From: Nipponacmea schrenckii
Taxonomy: Eukaryota > Mollusca > Gastropoda > Lottiidae
Length of the DNA stretch: 64,000 bases
Direction of reading: 5' to 3'
Assembly (NCBI GenBank): GCA_030562195.1
Contig: JAUJPP010000005.1
Location: 23,485,106-23,549,105 of the forward strand
Positions within the stretch are counted from its first letter, which is position 1; each line of letters starts with the position of its first letter. The notes beneath the pieces were generated by a model. The model was not told the origin of the DNA and did not search any database. It saw only the letters and a program-made list of their open reading frames with translations. The position numbers and the translations under genes are program-made. This document shows positions 55,174-64,000 of this stretch, in pieces.

Positions 55174-56221
55174 CGGTGAGGGTAAAATTCCGACTCGGCC
55201 GACCTGCCGACTCGCATAAAAAAAAGACTTGTTGATCAAGATGAAGATTTCTCCTAAATATGGAATGTTTCTTATCATAATCAGAAAACGAAAAATAAAA
55301 TAATATAGCCTACTAAGATCAAAGGTTAAACGAATATTTTGACATATGAAATGCCCAATGTTATTCTTTTTTTTTTCTTTCGTGTAAATAGTCGCTTTTA
55401 TTCAGAATGATTAATTACAGTGTCAGAAAGTGACCTGGATTATCTAGCCTTTTGAAGACGTCTTCCATCTATCAATAATGGCGACCATGTCAGTAGGCCT
55501 AACATCAAACGAGGAACTTCTTCACCAAACGGATTTAAACAGTGACGAAAAGTTTGTACTTCTTGTTTATGATGTGCCATACAATGAGGCGACATCTAAT
55601 CCGCCACTTCAACCAAGTAAATCTGAAAACTTTTTGATTGATAAGGGAGCGGCTGGCGAGGACTGGTTGATCACTACAAGTGACACATGGCGAGTAAAAA
55701 AAACAAAGATGAGAAACTTCACGAAGTCCACAGACGAAGAAGATAGGGCTATTTGGCCTACCACTCGTTTACATTCCTTATATTTATCATTTGCATGTTG
55801 GAAGTAAGTTGTCATTACATACCCCGGACGGAGACTGCTGATTTCGGATTTTTTTCAAGATTTCTTTGTGCTCCCAAATAGGCCTACTACTGTTCGATAC
55901 TAGTTTTCTCTATTGAATAGTCCATTCACTGTAACTAGAATTTGTCTACACGTTTTACATGATGTTGTATGATTGCGGTTAGGGTACTTCGTATTGGTTT
56001 GTTTATGTATTTATCCGTTTTTCAAAAGAAAGCTTTGGACATGTCAAACTAATTGTTAAACCTTTGATCTTAGTAGGCAAAACTATTTATTTTTTTCGTT
56101 TTCTCATTATGATAAAAACATTCTAGAATTTAGGAGAAATCTTCATCTTGATCAACAAGTCTTTTTTTGATGCGAGTCGGCAGGTCGGCAAAGTCGGCCG
56201 AGTCAGAATTTTACCCTCACC
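55174..56221. mobile_element. Long-TIR foldback element (Mutator-like?) with 10-bp target duplication
   Basis: Arms of about 180 bp (55174-55352 and 56040-56221) start GGTGAGGGTAAAATTC and are inverted copies. Flanks TGTCTAAAAC and TGTCTGAAAC form a 10-bp duplication with one mismatch. Long TIRs plus a 9-10-bp duplication are typical of Mutator-like elements (established knowledge). No transposase; the inner part has one short open frame (55478-55807). Confidence 0.75.
55478..55807 (+). CDS. Short open frame inside the foldback element, unknown
   Basis: 109 codons from ATG 55478 (MATMSVGLTSNEELLHQTDL). Context of the ATG is good (AATAATGGCG). A basic-acidic mix with no recognised motif (W-x-V-K-K-T-K-M near residue 70). 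May be a captured host exon, since a GT donor (AAGTAAGT) follows at about 55802, or chance. Confidence 0.3.
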   Translation: MATMSVGLTSNEELLHQTDLNSDEKFVLLVYDVPYNEATSNPPLQPSKSENFLIDKGAAGEDWLITTSDTWRVKKTKMRNFTKSTDEEDRAIWPTTRLHSLYLSFACWK

Positions 56222-57359
56222 TGTCTGAAACAGTCACTAGACCAAAAACCCATATCTTTAATGAACGAGTCATCAAAGCCCAAATGATGGAGCCAGTTGG
56301 CGCCAGTTGGCGCCTCCCCTACAAAAGGAGTGTCTGAAATTATAAAAAGTCGGTGGTTTGATACTCTTGCTAGATTAATAAAATGGTGAAGACTCACTAA
56401 AAAACGATGCATATTTGACAGGAGAGCCACTCTGGGTGGTAAATAGGGGACTAAAAACATCGTCTTGAGGCAGGAAAGTATAAGCATTGATTGCAAAGGA
56501 GTCACTGGGCAAAGTGGGTGACCCGTAAGCCTGGGAAGAAAAACTGTTTGTTCTCTTTCCCGAAACTGCACTGTTTTCGACATTCGAAAAACAACTTTAT
56601 AACCAAAAGGGGCAGGTATCTATTCGACGCAAGTCGAGGGAAGGATTAAATTCAGATTTAACAACGAGATTATGTAAACGCAATAGGCCAAAGAAGGCCG
56701 TTAAACATATACACCAAAAAGTTAAATTGTAAAATGAAGAGAGGTTCAACACTGAGTAAAGTTTAAGTAAAATATCGGGACTCATGGAATTAACATGATT
56801 TTGAGCCGTGCCCAGGGTTCGTTTGACACCTCACAAAAGAAATTGAATGTAACCCGGCAGATCGATGAATTTAATTTACACTGTTAAGATACTGTATCAA
56901 AGTAGCATATTTGAACCTCCGTTCATGTACCATATACGCAATATATAACTGAAAAGTGTCCGAACTACACGGGACAGTGAAGACGAGAGCAGGCGTCTGC
57001 AACAGCGTTTCGATGCGTCGGAATAAAGATAGCACGAAGACTAAAATTTTATATTTTGCGGATATCCAAAACAATCTACGGAGTGACCAATTCAAGGGGC
57101 CATTTTGACCAATTATCGGGGGCCATTATGACCAAATTTTGGGGCCATTTTGGTCTGGGGACATTTTGACTATAACCCTCTGATTACACCAATATTACCT
57201 TGTCTAAGTATTGATGGTCATGTTTCCCAGAATCCTCTTCTGCAAAAACGTCTTCTTACAGCCTCCTCGCGTATCTCTTCAGGGTACACAAGCGTAGTCC
57301 CCGGGTTGATACTCAGTACTTAGATGGTCTCGTGGCAGACACCAAATATGAAAAGTAGA

Positions 57360-58165
57360 AAGAAAATCTGTCTAGAAAATTGTTATCATCCTTGCATTCT
57401 GTAGATCCCTTATTGTTTCGCCGGTGGTGATGAGGCAGTTTTTGCGGCAACTGCAGTAGACACATTAATAGGGCAATTAAGAGCAATATTCCGGGATTAT
57501 GGTAGGGGAACCGATTGGAATAACATTTTAGGATTTGGTTTAAGCCTATGGTAGTTCCCTCAATCAAAAATTAAATTAGAACAGTCAAGGTATCCCATAT
57601 ATAAGGATAAAGTAGTCAAATTATCAAGAATTATTTCGTATACATTGCACAGTAGTCATTCAGATTTGACAAAGAAAAAAAAGATACGCGTTAGCAAAGT
57701 ACAATGTGGTTTACGGGAGAATTAAGTTTGATCAAATTCATTGGTTACCTCTAAAACGAGAAATTATACTCACATGTCCGAGGGGTCACTGTGAAAGGAT
57801 ATCCGAGAAATATTGTAGTGAACTTGGTCATTGGTGGAGAATGGTGTGTCCTATCAAAGAGTTGGAAGACTATTTAAATATTTTAATTGAGTTTGGGTTA
57901 GATTTATCTGGTGATTTTCTTTTTCGCCCTTGCGCTGCATCAAGAAAGTCTATAGTGATAAACCAGTTTCGTCCTCGACCATGTCTCCAAGGTTAGAAAA
58001 GCATTTAGAAAGATTGCGGTCTGGGGAAACGCCTCATGGGTTTAGAAGTGGGTGAGCGATCACTTTGAAAATATTGTGTTGCTTCTAATGAAGCAATAAA
58101 GGATTTCATGGGTTCGAAAACGATGGTAGACAAACATATTGCCTTTTTCGAGTATGACAAATAGT
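57360..58165 (+). pseudogene. Tyrosine recombinase/integrase-like fragment
   Basis: Reading across frames: LIGQLRAIFRDYGRGTDWNN (57455-57520), DKVVKLSRII, GRIKFDQIHWLPLKREIILT, VCPIKELEDYLNILIEFGLD and GDFLFRP (57706-57935), and SGETPHGFRSG (58020-58055), which includes the H-x-x-R of tyrosine recombinases. A stop replaces the next residue. This matches a family of recombinases widespread in aquatic invertebrates; identity beyond that is uncertain. Confidence 0.75.
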
Positions 58166-58179
58166 CATCAGTTATGGCA

Positions 58180-59953
58180 TCATGTACATCTAACCCATTA
58201 TGTGGTGGTAATTTGTCTGAAAATGTTCAGATTATCAAGGAATGGAAAAGTTTAGACACTGATTTCTATATTTTTGTATAAATGGACACCAGGGAAGAGC
58301 TGAGAGGGTTAAAAGGTGTGGTAGACGCCCAAGAAAAGAAGATACTGTAAGCGAAAATCATCTGGAGAGTATGTTTAATAAAACAGTAAATAAAAGAATA
58401 TGCGTCACGCCCGTCTGAAATGAACCAAGATATCCTGCACCAAAAACTTATTCTTTTGGCCGAGAAAGCCAAAAAATCTAAAAGCTCAAATTCGGCAAAA
58501 TTTAATTTCGTTTTGCAACGTTTTTTTGGCCCACAAAAATAACCTTAATGTAGGCTCTTGGGTTGTTTTTCTTCTCTCGTCTAAAGTAGAGGCAAAATTG
58601 ATGGAAAGGGAACAAATATTCCTGAAAGCATGGGGCGAAAGCGCATGACAATACGCTCGAGTTTCAAATCGTTGGGAAAAGCAAAATATTAGGAAGACCA
58701 AAGATCTAAGAATTATATTTTAAGTGCGATGAACCGGGACACATCAGCACTAGATGTGAAAATGAAGTAAAAACATCTAACGGATAAGTTAAGATGACTG
58801 ATTTTTCCTTGATTAAATCATTTTTATTTTATAGGGGACTGTTGAATCATCAATTTGGGTAGATTATATGGGTAACTCGGTTGAAAGGAGAGAATGTGTA
58901 TCGGCTGAATATATTCTTGAAAACTGTCACGAAAATGTAAAACTTGAACAGCTAATCTTTAGAAATCCTAATTTCAAGGCAGGGCAACTGCATAGACACA
59001 TTACGGAATTGAAATTAATAACAAACTCAAACACTATTTTACATTGGATTGAAAGTGGTGTTGACGCAGAAAGTTTTATAACCCATTATGTGGGAATATA
59101 CGCTACTGAATTTTGTGATCATGATTATCCACCAAAAAGATTTTTCAGAAACTCGTCAAAATTTCTGATTTTAGTTCTTTTATCTCGAATGAAATACAAA
59201 ATCGATTAAAAAATGGTGCTATTTCTTGGTGGGGTGCAGTCGGAATTGATTCTAAGAATGTTGACTGAGAAAAAAAGCAAAGTTTATTGATTTGAAAGAG
59301 GAAATTTTGGCATCTTTATTAACTTTACAGAAATTTGCAGGAAAATTTATTTCTTTTATGCTTGCCGTCCCAGGAGCTAAATTATTTACAGCGGTATGTT
59401 TCCAGAATGTTTCATTAATCATCACGTCTAATGAAAGATTATTATTAATATTTCAGACGAATTGCGCGCCGAAATTAAATTTTGGAAGTTTTTGGATACA
59501 TTTAATAACTGTATGCCTTTGAAGCCAGAATTTCACTCGATTATTGATCTTGCAATGGATTCCTCTGGTTATCGGTTGGGGGCTGTGGTTAAGTTAAATG
59601 GTAGTGTGTTGCATTTCGGTAATAATTGGGGTGAGGAAGATTTGGTGTTGCCTATACATTTAAAGGAGTCGAAGGCTCTTCTACTGACACTGAACCAAGC
59701 TGATGAGTCTTATGTTTTTCCCCCATTTGATTTGATTTTACCCGTCTTATTCTTACAACAGCAACATCTCACATTAACTATATTATGCCAAGCCCTATCG
59801 CCGGCTCCAATATGGTTCATGAAAAAAAGGTTATTGGCATCGCAAGCCTATATTATTGGTAACAAAGGGGACTCGCATGTCATTTGTATCCTTCGAGAAG
59901 GGGTTTCTTGTTTCTTCCTTGTTCTTGAAAACGTGTTCAATGTTAGCTTGTAA
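58180..59953 (+). pseudogene. Retroelement gag/RT/RNase H remnants, probably of the same element
   Basis: NVQIIKEWKSLDTDFYIFV and DTREELRGLKGVVDAQEKKI (58225-58350) look gag-like, then a CCHC knuckle (CDEPGHISTRC, about 58725-58760). RT-leading region (58868-59209): HRNPNFKAGQL-type text and THYVGIYATEF. Then LQKFAGKFISFMLAVPGAKL (59320-59390), ELRAEIKFWKFLDTFNNCMP, IDLAMDSSGYRLGAVVKLNG and KESKALLLTLN (59460-59700), an RNase H-like order seen in DIRS-type elements. At least four frameshifts. Confidence 0.65.
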
Positions 59954-60060
59954 ACACTCTAGAAAGTACAATTTTTAATGGATTTTGAAGAAACTTGGCT
60001 TGAGTATTTGTTTTCTCCCAAGGATAAACCTACGGAAGCGTATTAGGGCCATTCAATTTT
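59940..60060. repeat. Fragment of the dispersed GGATTTTGATGAAACTTGG family
   Basis: TAATGGATTTTGAAGAAACT and CTCCCAAGGATAAACC match the repeats at 42 and 45-46 kb. Confidence 0.7.
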
Positions 60061-60070
60061 TTTTTCTTTA

Positions 60071-60170
60071 AATTTTCAAGTTAGTAACTTGAATTTTCAA
60101 GTTAGTATCTTGAATTTTCAAGTTAGTAACTTGAATTTTCAAGTTAGTAACTTGAATTTTCAAGTTAGTA
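60071..60170. repeat. 21-bp tandem repeat of self-complementary units
   Basis: About five copies of CTTGAATTTTCAAGTTAGTA; each holds the palindrome CTTGAA-ATT-TTCAAG-like core. Confidence 0.9.
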
Positions 60171-62132
60171 TGATACTATACCCACCCATTCCAAATAGCA
60201 TACCTCCTATCATACCATACCCACCCATTACAACTGGCCTATCATACAATCTACCAATTCCACTAAGCATACCTCCCATCACACCATGCTCTCCCATTCC
60301 AACTAGCATATCTCCCATCATACCATACGCACCCATTCCAACTGGCCTATCATACAATCTACCAATTCCACTAATACCTCCCATCATAACATACCCACCC
60401 ACTACAACTGGCCTATCATACAATCTACCAATTCCACGAAGCATACCTCCCATCATACCATACCCACCCATTCCATCTAGCATACCTCCCATTATACCAT
60501 ACCCACCCTTTCCAACTGGCCTATCATACAATCTACCAATTCATCTAACCATATCTCCCATCATACTATACCCACCCATTCCAAATAGCATATCTCCCAT
60601 CATACCATACCCACCCATTCCATCTAGCATACCTCCCATCATACAACAGCAACCAACCAATCCGTCTAGCATACCTCCAATAATACCATACCCACCCATT
60701 CCAACTGGCCTATCATACAATCTACAAATTCATCTAACCATATCTCCCATCATACTATACCTACCCACTCCAAATAGCATATCTCCCATCATACCATAAC
60801 CACCCATTCCATCTAGCATACCTCCCAGCATACCATACCAACCCATTCCAACTGGCCTATCATACAATCTACCATTCATCTAACCATATCTCCCATCATA
60901 CTATACCCACCCATTCCAAATAGCATATCTCCCATCATACCATACCCACCCATTCCATCTATCATACCTCCCATCATACCATACCCACCCATTCCAACTG
61001 GCCTATCATACAATCTACCAATTCATCTAACCATATCTCCCATCATACCATACCCACCCATTCTAACTAGCATACCTCCCATTATACCATACCCACCCAT
61101 TACAACAAAGCATATTTACCCATTACAACTAGCATACCTCCAATCATACCATACCCACCCATTTCAACTAGCATACCTCCCATTATACCATACCCACCCA
61201 TTCCAACTGGCCTATCATATAATCTACCAATTCATCTAACCATACCTCCCATCATACCATACTCATCCATGCCATCTAGCATACTTCCCATCATACCATA
61301 CCCACCAGTTCCAACTGGCCTATCATACAATCTACCAATTCATCTAACCATATCTCCCATCATACCATACCCACCCATTCCATCTAGCATACCTCCCGTC
61401 ATACCATACCAACCCATTCCAACTGTCCTATCATACCATCTACCAATTCATCTAACCATATCTCCCATCATACTATACATAACCACTCCAAATAGCATAT
61501 CTCCCGTCATACCATACCAACCCATTCCAACTGGCCTATCATACAATCTACCAATTCATCTAACCATATCTCCCATCATACTATACCTAACCACTCCAAA
61601 TAGCATATCTCCCATCATACCATACCCACCCATTCCATCTAGCATACCTCCCATCATACCATACCCACCCATTCCATCTAGCATACCTCCCATCATACCA
61701 TACCAACCCATTCCAACTGGCCTATCATACAATCTACCAATTATACTAATACCTCCCATCATAGCATACCCACCCATTACAACTGGCCTATCATACAATC
61801 TACCAATTCCACGAAGCATACCTCCCATCATACCATACCCACCCATTCCATCTAGCATACCTCCCATCATACCATACCCACCCATTCCAACTGGTCTATC
61901 ATACAATGTACCAATCCATCTAACCATATCTCTCATCATACCATACCCACCCATTCCATCTAGCATACCTCCCATCATACCATACCCACCTATTCCAACT
62001 GGCCTATCATACAATCTACCAATTCATCTAACCATATCTCCCATCATACTATACATACCCACTCCAAATAGCATATCTCCCATCATACCATACCCACCCA
62101 TTCCATCTAGCATACCTCCCATCATACCACCC
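60171..62132. repeat. Coding-phase minisatellite, 39-bp core unit
   Basis: About 2 kb of 39-bp units (ATACCCACCCATTCCATCTA then GCATACCTCCCATCATACC) mixed with longer units that contain CTGGCCTATCATACAATC. Units are multiples of three, so long frames are open on both strands. On the minus strand the core reads GMGGYGMMGGMLD, with spacers such as GIGRLYDRPV. Several units carry TGA in place of TGG in that frame, and frameshifts occur between 60.53 and 61.56 kb. A decayed Gly-Tyr-Met-rich protein exon is one reading; plain minisatellite is the other. Confidence 0.85.
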
Positions 62133-62938
62133 ATTGAAAATTATTTAGTGTCCATTATTGCCGTTGTTTTTGAAAAACTTTTGGTTTGTAAAAACTCTTA
62201 ACATTCATTTTTCACAAAACTCGCTAAAATTGTATAATATCTCCCAAGGATGAGCCCTATTAAAAAGTAAAAATATCAAAATATTATTAAGGGAGAACCC
62301 TATTGCAAATCATAAAAATACCGAAAAATATTTAATGAGTTGTTATTAGGTACAATTCTTGACAGATTTTAATGAAACTAGACACCCTAGAAAAAAGCAT
62401 ATGACGGAAGGTTGAATATTCCTTTCCGCTAATTGTTACTGTGCTGAAAAGTTTATCCTGGTTACTAGGTTGGCAGCCATTTTGGATATTTTGCAAGTTC
62501 TATATTTTACCGTTTCTTTCAGTCTTATAAATTACTTTTCATATATTTTATCTTCCATTTCTACAGTTAACTATCTTACTACATTACATACATTGCATTG
62601 CATTTCCAACTTTCTTTATAAAATCGTATGTTCAGATTCTTACACCCCTGGTTTCCCTTAGTATTTAGGTTAAAAACTCCTGTACAGGGTAGGTTTAAGT
62701 ATTTATATTTATATGTACATTTATATTAAGATTTGTCCTTGATTTAAATTATGCAAAATTGCGCCTTTTCATTTCCTACATTTCATACTTTAAGTATTAG
62801 GCTGTATTTTGTTTTTGCATAGTTGGTGTTAGTTTTTATTGATTTATTAGGAATCATGACTACTTTCTGTTTTACTGTAAATATTTATAGCTACCTGTTA
62901 GTAATTGTAATATTTGTACTTTCAGGGTTTTTGCTGTA
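62133..62938. repeat. Dispersed-repeat fragment, then nothing recognised
   Basis: 62225-62400 matches the CCCAAGGATGAGCCCTATTA family of 42-46 kb. The rest is AT-rich without clear signals. Confidence 0.5.
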
Positions 62939-63006
62939 TTTAATAAACATCCAGTCCGAGAACCCCTGTGTGGTTATCTATATCTTTAACCCCCACCCGA
63001 CAACAT
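62939..63006 (+). repeat. Possible end of a solo LTR
   Basis: AATAAA (about 62941) is followed by GAGAACCCCTGTGTGGTTA and a CCCCCACCCGACA end, a pattern common at the R-U5 end of LTRs. The other LTR end and a target duplication were not found. Confidence 0.3.
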
Positions 63007-63700
63007 ATTTCAGGCACAAATCAAAGCAGAAAATGGCGAACATGGCCGTAAAGCGATGCAAACACATATGTATATATATAAATATAAAAGATATGATTTA
63101 CTACGTTTTTCATAAAGAAAATTGTGTAAAATTTCCTTTTAAGGTTAGCCAAAAAAGTAATTCTCGATCTTGATGATAGCCCACACTGTAGCATTCGCTT
63201 ACACAAATTCATCTGAATCACATTTAAACTGTTTATATTGCATTCACAGGCCAAATGTAATGTATATCGATCAATCAAGAAAAGTGAAGTATACACATTT
63301 TCATGGCTAATTTATTACTGATTACAAGTTTGTTATTCCTTCAAGTTTTTTGCATGTTCCCTCTTATTTTATTTTTTGTATTTTGCGACATACGTTCTAT
63401 TAAAAACGTTAACAATACGGCTGTGCAGCTGAAAGTTTTCTTGTATACATGAGTCGACATTTTGTTTTGACAACGTGCATTTCTACATAATATTTCCAAC
63501 CTAAATCTTCTTCATAGGTAGCTTATTATCATATATATATACCCTTACCCTCCTTTAATAAAATAAATAAATAAGTCAGGTAAAATTGTTTACCTAAGAT
63601 GATCACGTGACAATGAACGATAAAAAAGGAGTTAAATATGTTGGGAAATTTTGAAGGTTGACAAAAGTTTACCCACGATAATCTACGTGTACTCTTTAAA

Positions 63701-63743
63701 ATGGACAATATTTTGATATGTTTATTTGTTGCCCTTATACACG
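63701..63743 (+). CDS. Candidate first coding exon with signal peptide
   Basis: ATG at 63701 (AAAATGG context) encodes MDNILICLFVALIHG and ends at a strong donor (ACACG|GTAAGC). Short charged start, hydrophobic core and small residue at the end fit a signal peptide. The phase-1 donor equals the phase of the first exon of GH20 module 2, so a further GH20-type gene downstream is possible but unproven. No second exon lies in the remaining 257 bp. Confidence 0.35.
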
Positions 63744-64000
63744 GTAAGCTATTTTTCTTCATTCCAGGTTTGTTCAAATTCAAAATTTGTTCAAAAGCTT
63801 TTGTATGTAAAAGAAATTACTGTGAATCGCTTTCAAGGCTAAATATGCATAATAATAACTAAGATATCAGGGCTATGTATGACGAAAACACAAAAAGAGA
63901 ACACATTATACGCTTCATGCGTATGATATTATGTTAAATCTTAACGAAATTTGATATTTGGTGAGTACACAGTTAGTTTACTTAAAATTTCTTAAAAAAT
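63744..64000. other. Right edge, intron-like
   Basis: AT-rich, no feature seen; would be intron if the candidate exon is real. Confidence 0.3.

Larger units (their letters stand above)
55075..57095 (-). pseudogene. Tyrosine recombinase (DIRS/Crypton-like), split by a foldback element
   Basis: Minus strand pieces: FQLYIAYMVHERRFKYATLI (56940-56880), ILLKLYSVLNLSSFYNLTFW and CLTAFFGLLRLHNLVVKSEF (56775-56640), KTVQFREREQTVFLPRLTGH PLCPVTPLQ-type block (56580-56500), then LHHLGFDDSFIKDMGFWSSD (56310-56240) near the expected catalytic Tyr. A 1048-bp element (55174-56221) interrupts here; the frame seems to resume as LDNIWTQKTDKKVCIMKQFG down to 55075. The expected H-x-x-R is not clear. No reverse transcriptase seen on this strand. 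Confidence 0.7.

Noticed and set aside
60089..62201. Plus-strand Pro/Ile-rich frames of 236 and 310 codons
   Set aside because: They follow from a minisatellite with unit length divisible by three; no start context, signal peptide or conserved domain. The minus frame is kept only as a hypothesis.
62823..63173. 116-codon hydrophobic frame
   Set aside because: Overlaps the LTR-like end and has no recognisable domain; AT-rich sequence gives such frames by chance.

Overview
This is a eukaryotic, AT-rich, repeat-dense window, most likely from a lophotrochozoan and probably a mollusc. The evidence is spliced genes with GT-AG introns, a tandem 5S rRNA array, intron-bearing tRNA genes, several non-LTR retrotransposon clades, DIRS-like, Harbinger and piggyBac remnants, and a chitobiase-type GH20 gene whose intron 1 to intron 9 phases close exactly. 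The species call is inference; no species marker was recognised.

Layout. 1-1.19 kb: broken minus-strand exons of a repeat-family protein. 1.38-5.77 kb: a Tx1/L1-like fragment (A) split by a TTAA-flanked MITE, then a broken RNase H-bearing LINE. 6.8-22 kb: a cluster of tRNA genes and tRNA fragments (Gly-TCC, Thr-CGT, a Gly body with CCG anticodon, Leu-CAA, Ser-GCT, Phe-GAA, Tyr-GTA, Thr-TGT, Met-CAT), rearranged as direct and inverted copies and split by retrotransposons B (ORF1 only), C and D. 22-27.4 kb: element E, a Tx1/L1-like LINE with both ORFs open, whose poly(A) end abuts the start of a 5S rRNA gene. 27.4-30.7 kb: 16 whole and one cut 5S gene on the minus strand in 193-bp units, ending in a 500-N gap.

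31.2-49.5 kb: a plus-strand gene with two tandem chitobiase-like GH20 modules. The first lacks its N-terminal part (in the gap) and carries one homopolymer frameshift. The second is complete: CHB_HEX N-terminal domain, GH20 catalytic domain, C-terminal domain and a likely membrane anchor. The last exon of module 1 splices in frame into the first exon of module 2, which suggests one two-module protein. The 6.3-kb first intron of module 2 holds a decayed two-gene Harbinger transposon and two TTAA-flanked elements; other introns hold degenerate tandem repeats.

50-60 kb: a graveyard of DIRS-like tyrosine-recombinase retroelements, a piggyBac transposase remnant, a long-TIR foldback element with a 10-bp target duplication, and a second tyrosine-recombinase element. 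60.1-62.1 kb: a minisatellite whose units are multiples of three and encode a Gly-Tyr-Met-rich pattern on the minus strand. 63.7 kb: a candidate signal-peptide first exon running toward the right edge.

How it fits together: the Pol III genes (tRNA and 5S) appear to act as insertion sites for Tx1/L1-like elements, and the GH20 gene is the only clearly host-type protein gene in view.
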